Shown piece after piece: positions 41,885 to 50,216 of a DNA stretch of 64,000 nucleotides. Location of the stretch: positions 1-64,000 of the forward strand of contig DATKBT010000186.1 of the NCBI GenBank assembly GCA_035546295.1. Direction: 5' to 3'. Position numbers and translations under genes: made by a program. The stretch's first letter is position 1. Every line of letters starts with the position of its first letter. The DNA is from DATKBT01 sp035546295. Lineage in GTDB: Bacteria > Acidobacteriota > Thermoanaerobaculia > Multivoradales > Multivoraceae. The notes under the pieces are model-generated. The model was not told the origin of the DNA. It did not search any database and was given only the letters and a program-made list of their open reading frames with translations.

Positions 41885-41914
41885 GGGCCGCCCTCCGGGG
41901 CGGCCCTTTTCTTT
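41885..41914 (+). terminator. Rho-independent terminator of receptor 3
   Basis: GGGCCGCC (41885-41892), six-base loop, GGCGGCCC (41899-41906), then TTTTCTTT. Confidence 0.9.
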
Positions 41915-42043
41915 GGTCCGCACGGGGAGCATGGAGAGACGGTCGGGCCGAGAATCGAGGTCCCGCCGGCGCCGGCGAGCGGGCGGTACGGGGAAGGGAT
42001 GACCCTTGCGGTGCGCGACGCGACCCGGGGAGCGTGCGCTCGC

Positions 42044-42070
42044 CGGCCGACCGGGGGGTCGGCCGCTACA
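42044..42070 (+). repeat. CGGCCGACC palindrome, copy 1
   Basis: CGGCCGACCGGGGGGTCGGCCG followed by CTACA. The same sequence occurs twice more as an inverted pair at 56429-56456 and 56520-56547. A shorter related piece (GGCGGGTCGGTCGCTACGA) follows at 42083-42101, touching the end of the DUF4340 gene. Confidence 0.75.
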
Positions 42071-42095
42071 GGGGAGAAGACCGGCGGGTCGGTCG

Positions 42096-43136
42096 CTACG
42101 ACGACTCCGCGATCAGGTCGCTGGCGCGGAGGTCGAGCTTCTCGGCGTCGAAGTCCTGGAGCTGGTAGACCCAGGAGCCGTGGTACTGGTTGTAGGCGTC
42201 GATCTCGTCGGCGCGCTTGAGCAGCTCGGACTTCTCCTCGAGCTCCTCGTCCGGGGTGTCGCGGTCGATCTCGATCCGGTCGACGCCGAAGAACCCGTTG
42301 ATGCGGACGAAGTCACGATCCTCGCCGTCGGTCGCGTGATAGACGACGAAGCCGCTCTGATCGTCGAGCTCGAAGCGCAGGACCGGCGCGAAGCGAAGCG
42401 CGGCCACCTCGGGGTCGTCGGCGACGTAGACCTCCTCGAAGCGGAGCCGGTTGAGGAACGAGCTGAGCTTGCTGACCTCGGTCGAGCTGGTCGGACGCGA
42501 CGGCTCGACCAGCTCGAGGGTGCCCTCGTCCTCCGCGCGCGCCAGCACGAAGTCGGGACCCTCGATCCGCTCGATCTCGGAAGCCTGGACGTCCGCGATC
42601 TCCTTGTCGAGGTAGTCGGCCGGCTGGAGGTCGAAGAGCACGGATCCGGTGGTGCGGTAGATCGTACGATCCTCGCCGTCCAGGCGCTGGACGAACCGGC
42701 CCTGCCCGTCTTCGACCTGATCGCCGAAGCGGACCTTCACCATCTCGCCGCCAGTGGCGTTGGTCAGGGCGACCTCGAAGCCCTCCTCCGCCATCGGCTC
42801 CAGACCGAGCTCGCCGGCGAGCTGGTCGCCGCTCCCGACCCGGCGGTCGAGCTCGAGGTCGAGCAGCCCTCGCACGAGACGATTCACCGACTCGTTGCGC
42901 GCCCGATAGCCCTGAGCCTCGGCCACCGCGAAGCGTTCGCCCTGGCGGTTGAGCGTCACGGAGCCGTCCGGGCTGCGCACCAAGATCCCGGCGACTGCGT
43001 CGGGATCGAGGTTGGGCAGGAGCTTCTGGCCGCTCTCGAAGCGATCGGCGCGAGAGACGCTGTCGGCGTACGAGAAGACCGACAGGGCGCCGAGAACGAC
43101 AGCTGCCACCAACAGGTTTCGATTGCTCTTTATCAT
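42096..43136 (-). CDS. DUF4340 domain protein of the GldFG-type ABC system
   Basis: 346 aa. An N-terminal membrane anchor (NLLVAAVVLGALSVFSY) precedes an extracytoplasmic region made of repeated beta-strand units: AGILVRSPDGSVTLNRQGERFAV, FEVALTNATGGEMVKVRFGD, IERIEGPDFVLARAEDEGTLEL. The layout matches DUF4340, which commonly sits beside GldG-like genes. It probably works as the fourth, membrane-anchored component of the ABC system. The ATG follows GGAGAGGAA. It lies 73 bp after the GldG-like gene and ends the operon. Confidence 0.85.
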   Translation of the reverse strand: MIKSNRNLLVAAVVLGALSVFSYADSVSRADRFESGQKLLPNLDPDAVAGILVRSPDGSVTLNRQGERFAVAEAQGYRARNESVNRLVRGLLDLELDRRVGSGDQLAGELGLEPMAEEGFEVALTNATGGEMVKVRFGDQVEDGQGRFVQRLDGEDRTIYRTTGSVLFDLQPADYLDKEIADVQASEIERIEGPDFVLARAEDEGTLELVEPSRPTSSTEVSKLSSFLNRLRFEEVYVADDPEVAALRFAPVLRFELDDQSGFVVYHATDGEDRDFVRINGFFGVDRIEIDRDTPDEELEEKSELLKRADEIDAYNQYHGSWVYQLQDFDAEKLDLRASDLIAESS

Positions 43137-43209
43137 TTCCTCTCCATGGCCTGTTCGATCCTGGCCCTCGCTCCGGACGCCGGGCCGGGCGCCGAGCCGC
43201 TCGGCCGCC

Positions 43210-45300
43210 TCAAGCCGTCGCCTGACGGCGCCGCCAGGCGAGGCCGATGCCGATCACCAGCACGACGATCGGCATCAGGCCCATCACCGTGAAGCGCACC
43301 AAGGACTCCTGACGCTCGAGCGCCGCCCGGCGCGACTGGCGGATCTGGCGCAGCTCGGCGTTGCCCTCCTGGATGCGGCGGTTGAGCTCGTCCACCTCGT
43401 CCTGCAGCCGCTTCTGGAAGAGCGCAGCGTTGCGGCTGGTGATCTCGCTCTGCTTGGCGCGCAGCTCGTCCTGGACCTGCGCGACCTCCTCGCGAATCTG
43501 CCGCTCGCGATCGAGCGTCTCCCGCTCGGCGGCGGTCTCGATCTCGTCGAACAGCTCGAAGGGGCGGTGGATGCGCTTGGTCGACCGGATCGACATCAGC
43601 TCGCTCGAGCCCAGCAGGTAGTCGACGGCGTTGAGCAGCAGTCGGTGGTTGTCGTTGGCCGCCTGGAGCAGCCCGAACGGGCTCTGGACGAACGCCAGCT
43701 GATCGGTGACGAAGTCGACGTCCGCGAAGACGATCACGGCCGCCTCGTCACGCTCCTCCTCCGGCACCGGATCCTTGTGGATCATCTCGGCGTCCTCGGG
43801 CGGCGGCAGGTCGATCCCGGGCGGCAGCCCGGGGGGCCGTTCGGTCTCGCGGTCCGGATAGTCGACGCCCTCGGGGAAAGCGGTGGGGAAACGCCCTTGC
43901 ATCAGGTAGGCGAGGGCGAGCTGGCCTCCCGCCGGGCGCATCGCGTCGCGCAGCTTCACGGGGTCGTTGAAGTCGGTGAAGCCGAGCTCGCCCTCCTGGC
44001 CGCCGAAGCCGGGGCGCACCGTGATCAACGCGCCCTGGTCGGTGGTGCTGACCAGCGGCTCGAAGCTGATTCCGGAAGCCGCCGCGCCCGCGCTCTGGCC
44101 ATCCTCGCCCGCTGCCCCACCGTCGTCGTCGCCTGCGCCTTCGCCCTCCCGCTCGCCGCGCCGCTGGAGGGCGCCGGCCAGCAGGAACCGCAGGTCATTG
44201 AGCCCCGAGGTGATCGGCGTCTCCTTGCCCACGGTCTGCGCCAGGTCGCCCTGGTCGATCTGCAAGTCGACCACCACCGCCTGCGCACCCCCCTGTCGGC
44301 TGACCGGCCGGCGCACCGCCAGCTCGAGGTCGGCCGCGAACTGCGCCTCCGGCCGCTCGATGCCCCACGCCTCGAACAACGGCCCGAGGTCGGATGACGG
44401 CTCGTACTGCAGGGCGGCCCAGGGCTGCTGCGGGTTCTCCGGCGGCTGGTCGGCGATCGCATAGGGGTCGACCAGCACCAGCGCATTGCCGCCGCGCACC
44501 ACCCACTCGTCGAGCGCCGCGAGGGTCTTCGCCGGCAGATCCTTGGGGTGGATGACCACCACCAGGTCGTACTCGTCCTGCGGGATCGAGTCGGTCGAGG
44601 GGTCGATCTGCGAGACCTCGTACAGCTCGTCGAGGAGCTGGATCGAGATCCACTGCGGGGTCGGCTGGCGCCCCTGGGCAGCCAGCATCTGGGCCATGTA
44701 GGGATCCTGGGCGCTGCCGAACACCTCGAGGCTCGACAGCACGCCGATCCGCTTGCTGGTCGGCCACAGCAGGCCGTAGAGCCTCTTCGAGATCTCGTAC
44801 TCGATGGTCTCCTGCTCGGAGGGCCACAGGAACTCGATCGCCTCACGGCCGCCGGTCTGGGTCTCGAAGGCGAGACCGAAGTAGAAGAGGTCCCCCTCCT
44901 GGTTGATCAGCTTGCCGTCGAGACCGTAGTCGGTCGCCTGCTGCGCCTCGTCGGAGTCGGGAAGCGGATCGACGAAGTCGACCCGCAGCTTGCCGCGCGC
45001 GGCGCGTTCGTACTCGCGCAGGAGGTTGCGCAGGTAACGCTCGTAGGTGATGAACTCCTTGATGAACTTCGGCAGCGTCTTGCCGGTCGTCTCGGAGAAG
45101 TAGAGCTTGACGTCGACCGGCTTGACCCCCTCCTCGCGCATGCGCTCGAGGATCTGCTCGGTGCCGTCGGTCAGCGAGTAGAGGTCGTCCTCGGTGAGGT
45201 CGACTCGCACCGGGGCCAGCCAGCGGTCGGCCAGGTGCACGCCGAAGGCGGTGACCAGGGCGAGCAGCAGGAGCGTGATCGTCGTGTTCTTCCGGCTCAT
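43210..45300 (-). CDS. GldG-like ABC-type auxiliary substrate-handling protein
   Basis: 696 aa. One N-terminal helix (TITLLLLALVTAFGVHLA), then RVDLTEDDLYSLTDGTEQIL, the start typical of GldG/ABC_transp_aux proteins; a Rossmann-like central region (YDLVVVIHPKDLPAKTLAALD, GGNALVLVDPY); a low-complexity stretch around 395-415; a coiled coil (about 600-665: REEVAQVQDELRAKQSEITS); and a C-terminal helix (VMGLMPIVVLVIGIGLAW). Anchored at both ends with the bulk outside the cytoplasm. Known GldG works with GldA/GldF in Bacteroidota gliding, but in other phyla the cassette's cargo is unknown. The 257-bp gap to the permease gene holds a 119-bp tandem repeat. Confidence 0.88.
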   Translation of the reverse strand: MSRKNTTITLLLLALVTAFGVHLADRWLAPVRVDLTEDDLYSLTDGTEQILERMREEGVKPVDVKLYFSETTGKTLPKFIKEFITYERYLRNLLREYERAARGKLRVDFVDPLPDSDEAQQATDYGLDGKLINQEGDLFYFGLAFETQTGGREAIEFLWPSEQETIEYEISKRLYGLLWPTSKRIGVLSSLEVFGSAQDPYMAQMLAAQGRQPTPQWISIQLLDELYEVSQIDPSTDSIPQDEYDLVVVIHPKDLPAKTLAALDEWVVRGGNALVLVDPYAIADQPPENPQQPWAALQYEPSSDLGPLFEAWGIERPEAQFAADLELAVRRPVSRQGGAQAVVVDLQIDQGDLAQTVGKETPITSGLNDLRFLLAGALQRRGEREGEGAGDDDGGAAGEDGQSAGAAASGISFEPLVSTTDQGALITVRPGFGGQEGELGFTDFNDPVKLRDAMRPAGGQLALAYLMQGRFPTAFPEGVDYPDRETERPPGLPPGIDLPPPEDAEMIHKDPVPEEERDEAAVIVFADVDFVTDQLAFVQSPFGLLQAANDNHRLLLNAVDYLLGSSELMSIRSTKRIHRPFELFDEIETAAERETLDRERQIREEVAQVQDELRAKQSEITSRNAALFQKRLQDEVDELNRRIQEGNAELRQIRQSRRAALERQESLVRFTVMGLMPIVVLVIGIGLAWRRRQATA

Positions 45301-45317
45301 TTCGAATGCCTCATCCT

Positions 45318-45555
45318 GGTCAGGAGCCTTTCCATGGATTCGTGATCCGGTTCTACGGCTGTTTCCCGGCGACGCGCCGAAGGCGCATGGAGCCGGGAGT
45401 GATCAGCTAGCCGGGAAATGGTAACCACCATTTCCCGGTCAGGAGCCTGTCCATCGACTCGTGATCCGGTTCTACGGCTGTTTCCCGGCGACGCGCCGAA
45501 GGCGCATGGAGCCGGGGGTGATCAGCTAGCCGGGAAATGGTAACCACCATTTCCT
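45318..45555 (-). repeat. 119-bp tandem direct repeat inside the ABC operon
   Basis: Two near-identical 119-bp units (45318-45436 and 45437-45555) fill the gap between the permease stop and the GldG-like start. Read in the direction of transcription each has a GGGAAATGGT/ACCATTTCCC hairpin, the CTAGC-TGATCAC motif of the intergenic family, and GCGCC-TTCG-GGCGC, a cUUCGg tetraloop hairpin nested in CCGGC...GCCGG. The first unit overlaps a 17-base-arm palindrome spanning the permease stop codon (45525-45562). Likely effects: mRNA stability, or differential expression of the two halves of the operon (inference). Confidence 0.85.
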
Positions 45556-45557
45556 GG

Positions 45558-46370
45558 CTAGCGGGTCTTCGTGAAGCGCAGCACCTGCATGCCGCCGACC
45601 AGCCAGCCCAGCGTGAACAGCACGAAGAAGAGCAGCGCGCGCCCATCGATCAGACCGCGCGTCATGCGCTCGAAGTGGTCGAGCAGGCTGAGGCTGCCGA
45701 GCAGCTGCTCTGGATAGCCGCCCAGCCAACTCCCGACCGCGTCCTGGGCTTCGGGCAGGCCGATCAGCAGGAAGATCACCGACGCGGCGGCCGCCAGGAT
45801 GAAGGCCACGACCTGGTTCTTGCTCAGCGCCGAGAACAACAGCCCGATCGACAGGAAGGCCGCGGCCGCGAACAGACACGCGAGGTAACCGGCGACGATC
45901 GAGCCCCAGTCGGGATCTCCGAGCCGGGCCACCTGGTAGATCGCGGGAGCGGTCAGCGCCACCGAGAGGCCGAGGAACGACCACCCGGCCAGGAACTTGC
46001 CGAGGTAGGCGCCCTCGAGGCTGATCGGCAGCGTCAGCAGCAGCTCGACGGTACCGGTCTTGCGCTCCTCGGCCCACAGCCGCATCGAGACCGCCGGCAC
46101 CAGCACGACGAAGAGCCACGGGATGTAGGTGAACATCGGATCGAGGCTCGCCTCGCGCAGATCGAGCAGCCGCCCGAAGTCGCGAGAGACGGTCAAGAAG
46201 CCGCTGGCGACGAGGAAGATCACGATGAAGATGTAGCCCAGCGGAGAGGCGAAGTAGGCGCGGAACTCGCGCCGGAACACCGGCTTCAGGCCGACGAAGC
46301 GCGAGATGCTGGTGCCTGTGCTCGTGCTGGTGTCTGTGCTCGTGCTTGCGCTCGTGCCGATAGCGCTCAT
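45558..46370 (-). CDS. ABC-2 type permease (GldF-like)
   Basis: 270 aa. After a Ser/Thr-rich N-terminus (residues 2-23, low complexity) comes FRREFRAYFASPLGYIFIVIF and five or six membrane helices, with the family motif RLWAEERKTGTVELLLTLP after the second. It is the membrane channel of the ABC system, pairing with the ATPase encoded just upstream: its ATG overlaps the ATPase stop (ATGA), so synthesis is coupled. The stop TAG lies inside a long palindrome that begins the 119-bp repeat. Confidence 0.9.
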   Translation of the reverse strand: MSAIGTSASTSTDTSTSTGTSISRFVGLKPVFRREFRAYFASPLGYIFIVIFLVASGFLTVSRDFGRLLDLREASLDPMFTYIPWLFVVLVPAVSMRLWAEERKTGTVELLLTLPISLEGAYLGKFLAGWSFLGLSVALTAPAIYQVARLGDPDWGSIVAGYLACLFAAAAFLSIGLLFSALSKNQVVAFILAAAASVIFLLIGLPEAQDAVGSWLGGYPEQLLGSLSLLDHFERMTRGLIDGRALLFFVLFTLGWLVGGMQVLRFTKTR

Positions 46371-47527
46371 GCCGCCACCCCCTTGGTGACCTCGCGAAAC
46401 AGGTCCTCGAGTCGCCCCTCGCGCACCTTGACGTCGCGCACCGCCTGATCCTCGACCGCGGACAGGATCTCGGCCAGACGGTTCTGGCCGGCGCGCGGCC
46501 GGATCTCGAGCCTCCCGTCCTCGAGCATGCCTGCGCTCTCGCACCACTCGTGCTGGCGAAGCCGCCCGAGCACCCGTTCCGGCACGTCGCCGTCGAAGGT
46601 GATGACCACCACGTTGTGACCCGGCGCGCGCTCGACGAGCGCGGCCGGCGTCGAGTCGACCAGGATCTTCCCCTGCGACAGGATCACCACCCGGTTGCAG
46701 ATGCGTTCGGCCTCGTCGAGGATGTGGGTCGAGATCAGGATCGACTTGGTGGTCGCGAGGTTGGCGATGAGCTGGTGGACCAGCTCCTTCTGGTTGGGGT
46801 CGAGCCCGTCGGTCGGCTCGTCGAGGATCAGCACCTCGGGGTCGTGGATCAGCGCCTGGGCCAGCCCCACCCGTCGCTTGTAGCCCTTCGACAGGGTCTC
46901 GATCACCTGCCCGGCGACCGACTCCAGACCGGTCCTCGCCATCGCACGCGCGACCGCCGCCGGCCGATCGTCGAGCCCGCGGGCCTCGGCGATGAAGTCG
47001 AGGAACGCCGCCACCGTCATGTCGCCGTAGGAAGGGGCGTTCTCGGGGAGGTAGCCGATCCGCCGGCGGATCTCGATCGGATGCCGCGACACGTCCATGC
47101 CGCAAACCCTCGCCGAGCCGCTGTCCGGCTCCAGGAAACCGGTGATCATCTTCATCGCGGTGGTCTTGCCGGCGCCGTTCGGCCCGAGGAAGGCGAGGAC
47201 GTCCCCCCGCCGGACCTCGAACTCGATGGAGTCCACCGCGCGGATCTCGCCGTAGTGTTTGACCAGGCCCTGCACCGCGATCAGCGGCTGATCGGCTGCG
47301 ATCCGGCGCGCCGCGTCGACCGCCGAGGTCGTCTCCACCTCCTCGGTGACCTCGTCGTCGACCTCGTCGTCGACCTCATCGTCGACCTCGTCGTCGTCGA
47401 GACGGACCTCGCCGGTCTCCCGTTCGGTCTCCGGCGTGGCTGGATCCGGTGCAGACGCGGCCCGCTCCTGGCTGCTCATGGCCCCCGCTTCGGCTGTCCG
47501 GGTGCCGCTCTCGCTACGCGTGTCCAT
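46367..47527 (-). CDS. ABC transporter ATP-binding protein (GldA-like) with acidic N-terminal extension
   Basis: 386 aa; the ATG at 47527 has a GAGAGGAGCGAC ribosome site. Residues 1-78 are an unusual extension, with DDDEVDDEVDDEVDDEV as a run of four-residue repeats. The nucleotide-binding domain follows (about 80-300): Walker A GPNGAGKTT, signature LSKGYKRRVGLAQ, Walker B VLILDEPTDGLD and the H-loop STHILDEA. The C-terminal 80 residues form the domain common in ABC-2-type ATPases. It powers the permease/GldG-like/DUF4340 complex. The acidic extension is absent from ordinary family members and could be a protein-interaction tail. First gene of the operon. Confidence 0.9.
   Translation of the reverse strand: MDTRSESGTRTAEAGAMSSQERAASAPDPATPETERETGEVRLDDDEVDDEVDDEVDDEVTEEVETTSAVDAARRIAADQPLIAVQGLVKHYGEIRAVDSIEFEVRRGDVLAFLGPNGAGKTTAMKMITGFLEPDSGSARVCGMDVSRHPIEIRRRIGYLPENAPSYGDMTVAAFLDFIAEARGLDDRPAAVARAMARTGLESVAGQVIETLSKGYKRRVGLAQALIHDPEVLILDEPTDGLDPNQKELVHQLIANLATTKSILISTHILDEAERICNRVVILSQGKILVDSTPAALVERAPGHNVVVITFDGDVPERVLGRLRQHEWCESAGMLEDGRLEIRPRAGQNRLAEILSAVEDQAVRDVKVREGRLEDLFREVTKGVAA
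47343..47402 (-). repeat. 12-bp coding microsatellite in the ABC ATPase gene
   Basis: Tandem units of CGTCGTCGACCT type encode the DDEV repeats of the ATPase extension. In-frame, so copy-number change would alter tail length without a frameshift. Confidence 0.75.
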
Positions 47528-48083
47528 GTCGCTCCTCTCGCCTGGGAATCCGTCGATCCGGACGCGCCGCACGGCCCGAACCCGGGCTCGAGCCGGCGGC
47601 GCGCCGGCGTCTGGACCAGTGGTCTGGAACCTGCCGCTCGTTCGCCCAGTCATCCCATGCGCTGCCGCGCCGGGCAGGGGGGGAGGGCAGAACCTGGCGG
47701 CTGCAGATCATACCATCGCTCGGTGGACGTACGGTTCGGACCGGCGCCGCCGAGGGCGCGCCGGCGTCCGGCGCTCGCCGGTGCGCCGGCCCGGTCCTCC
47801 ACGATCCGAATCGGAGGGAACGCATCGAGCGGCGGCGAGATTCCTGACCGGCATGCATCCCCTCGAACCCATCGATCGACCTTCGCCGCCATCGTCGCGA
47901 AGCCACCCCGGGGAGGCCCGACTCGACCCAGTCGAGGCACGTCACGGCACGTCGCGGCGCATTCGAGCCCAGGACAGGGAAGCGAAGCTGCGTTGCACCG
48001 AGCCGGGCCGGGGAACCGCCCGCGAAGCGTCGCCAGCGACAGCCTGCGGACCACATCTCGAACACTCGGACCACACTCGCCTC
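47528..48083 (-). promoter_or_regulatory. Upstream region of the ABC operon
   Basis: About 555 bp with no supported gene. On the minus strand TGGTATGAT (47707-47715) is a good extended -10, giving a leader of about 170 bases before the ATPase ATG. No convincing -35 and no hairpin with a U-tract was seen. Confidence 0.35.
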
Positions 48084-48461
48084 TCAGTATGGCATCTCGT
48101 CGTCGTCGAGCCCGAAATGATGCCCGAGCTCGTGGATCAGGGTGTCCCTGACCTCGTCGCGCACGTCGCGCTCGCGCCGACACACACGGAGGATCGATCG
48201 GCGGTAGAGCACCACCCGATCGGGCAGATCGACGTACTCGGTGCCTCGGTCGCCGAGCGGAGTGCCCTGGTAGAGGCCGAGCAGCTCGTCCGCCTCGTCG
48301 GGGCGCATCTCGAGCGCCACCAGGTCCTCCGGAGACGGGGATTCCTCGACCACGACGAAGACGTTGTCGAGGAGGTCGGCGAACTCGCCGGGAAGGGTGT
48401 CGATGGCCTCCGCCACCAACTGATCGAAACGCTCAGCACTGACTCGGAGCACAACCTGCAC
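48084..48461 (-). CDS. Minimal metallopeptidase family protein (zincin fold)
   Basis: 125 aa, starting at a GTG. The short protein ends in RDTLIHELGHHFGLDDDEMPY: HELGHHFG is the HExxHxxG zinc motif and the DEMPY end is typical of the small 'metallopeptidase family protein' group (DUF1025-like). There is no signal peptide or membrane segment, so it is cytoplasmic. The segment LLGLYQGTPLGDRGTEYVD with PDRVVLYRRSI is also characteristic. Biological substrate unknown. A GAGGAGG lies about 17 bases upstream, rather far for the ribosome. Tandem 16-bp repeats lie about 30-75 bases upstream of the start. Confidence 0.9.
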   Translation of the reverse strand: MQVVLRVSAERFDQLVAEAIDTLPGEFADLLDNVFVVVEESPSPEDLVALEMRPDEADELLGLYQGTPLGDRGTEYVDLPDRVVLYRRSILRVCRRERDVRDEVRDTLIHELGHHFGLDDDEMPY

Positions 48462-49010
48462 CTCGCTCGCCTGACGCCGCCTCCTCGCGCAACGTGACCG
48501 GAATGAACGTGAGCGGGAATGAACGTGAGCGGGAATGGTAGCCGCGAAACTTCGGCCCCTGGCGCTCGGACCGCTCCCGGGACCCGGGAACCTGTTTCCA
48601 GCTCGAGCCGAATCATGCTCGCAGCTCGGCGAACACCGGATCGCTTCTGGCCGCCAGAGGGAGAGCGGGTTCGGGAGGTGGTTCCGGCCTCGCCCGCAGC
48701 AGAGCGTGGTGGCGACGCCGCGGGCGGGGACGCGATCCGATCGGGCAGGGCCTGGGCGCGGCCGGCGACGGCTCCCGGAAGGCGCCGCCGTCCCCGTGAC
48801 GACTCCGTGACACGGCGCGCGTTACCATTGGCGGCTCCTCCGGCGCGATCGCGCCCGGACAGCAGGTTCCGTCGATCCGGTCCGGCGGACCTCGACCTGC
48901 CACCTCCCGACGCCCGAGCCGGCGAGCCAGGGCGACCTCGACCACATCCCCTGATCGAAACGGCCGGCTCCTCGCCCGCGGAGCCGTCCGTTCCATCGAA
49001 GGTGCTGCTC
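48462..49010. other. Divergent intergenic region with short tandem repeats
   Basis: 48491-48537 holds AACGTGACCGGAATG followed by two exact copies of AACGTGAGCGGGAATG, close to the metallopeptidase start. The following 470 bp to the beta-propeller gene are very GC-rich; open frames there are not signal-like and I see no gene, hairpin or promoter worth naming. Confidence 0.5.
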
Positions 49011-50216
49011 ATGCCTACGCTTCAGACCGAATCCTCGCGCAGCCGAGCTGCCCCGCAGCGCCGGCCGGCGTCGACCGGGCGCCCGATCCGCTCGCGGGCC
49101 CGGCTGCTCGGCGCAGCGGCGCTGGCGCCCGCGATGCTCGCCGCATCCTCGGCGACGGCGACGGACGAGTCGCAGTTCCTCGATCGGGTGCGCCGGCTGG
49201 TCTTCGAGGGCAAGCGTTCGGGCGAGGGCTACTTCTCGCCCGACGGCTCCAGGATGGTGTTCCAGTCCGAGCGCGAGCCCGACAATCCCTTCTACCAGAT
49301 CTATTCGATGGACATGGAGACCGGCGAGGTCTCGCGCGTCTCGCCGGGGACCGGCAAGACCACCTGCCCGTTCATCCAGCCGGGGACCGGCAAGGTGCTG
49401 TACGCCTCCACCCATCACGATCGGCGCTCCGAGGAGCTGCAACGCCAGGAGCTGGACTTCCGCGCCTCCGGCCAGGAGCGCCGCTACGCCTGGGACTACG
49501 ACCCCGAGATGGACCTCTACGTCGCCGACCTCGAGACCGGCGAGCAGGTCCGGTTGACCGAGGCTCGCGGCTACGACGCCGAGGCCAGCTACTCGCCCGA
49601 CGGCGAGTGGATCGTGTTCTCGTCGACCCGCCAGGCCTACCAGCGCGAGCTCTCGGAGCCCGAAGAGAAGCAGCTCGAGGTCGATCCCGCCTACTTCGCG
49701 GATCTCTACCGGATGCGCAAGGACGGCACCGGGCTCGAGCAGCTCACCGACGTGCCGGGGTACGACGGCGGTCCCTTCTTCTTCCCCGACGGCTCGAGGA
49801 TCATCTGGCGTCGTTTCGACGAGAGCGGGCTGATCGCAGACGTCTGGTCGATGAAGCCGGACGGCAGCGATCAGCTCCAGCTCACCGACTTCGGCGCGAT
49901 GAGCTGGGCGCCCTACGTCCATCCGTCGGGGCGTTACATCCTCTTCGCCACCAACAAGCAGGGGTTCGAGAACTTCGAGATCTACATGGTCGACGTCGAG
50001 GGCACCAAGGAGCCGGTGCGGATCACCTACACCGCCGGGTTCGACGGCCTGCCGGTCCCCACGCCGGACGGCGAGCAACTGGTGTGGACGTCGAATCGAC
50101 ACGGCGAGAAGGGTGCGCAGCTCTACATCGCCGACTGGAATCACGAGGCGGCGCTCGCCGCCCTCGCCGCGGCGCCCCCACGCCGGATCGACGCCAGCCA
50201 CGGAGGTGCGCAGTGA
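49011..50216 (+). CDS. Exported TolB-like (PD40) beta-propeller protein
   Basis: 401 aa. Signal region about 28-52 (LLGAAALAPAMLAASSATA). The mature part consists of WD40-like PD40 blades with the repeated S/P-DG pattern: GEGYFSPDGSRMVFQSER, AEASYSPDGEWIVFSST, GGPFFFPDGSRIIWRRF, WAPYVHPSGRYILFATN and GLPVPTPDGEQLVWTSNR. It resembles TolB C-terminal propellers and probably binds proteins or peptides in the periplasm. The start is uncertain: the frame is open back to 48519, but the ATG at 49011 gives the best signal. Its last codons overlap the GTG of the M28 peptidase gene (GTGA), so the two products are made together and may cooperate in peptide handling. Confidence 0.85.
   Translation: MPTLQTESSRSRAAPQRRPASTGRPIRSRARLLGAAALAPAMLAASSATATDESQFLDRVRRLVFEGKRSGEGYFSPDGSRMVFQSEREPDNPFYQIYSMDMETGEVSRVSPGTGKTTCPFIQPGTGKVLYASTHHDRRSEELQRQELDFRASGQERRYAWDYDPEMDLYVADLETGEQVRLTEARGYDAEASYSPDGEWIVFSSTRQAYQRELSEPEEKQLEVDPAYFADLYRMRKDGTGLEQLTDVPGYDGGPFFFPDGSRIIWRRFDESGLIADVWSMKPDGSDQLQLTDFGAMSWAPYVHPSGRYILFATNKQGFENFEIYMVDVEGTKEPVRITYTAGFDGLPVPTPDGEQLVWTSNRHGEKGAQLYIADWNHEAALAALAAAPPRRIDASHGGAQ

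Noticed and set aside
42096..47527. Calling the ABC operon a gliding-motility system because of GldA/F/G similarity
   Set aside because: GldA/F/G-like cassettes with DUF4340 occur in many non-gliding bacteria, and no other gliding gene is present in the window.
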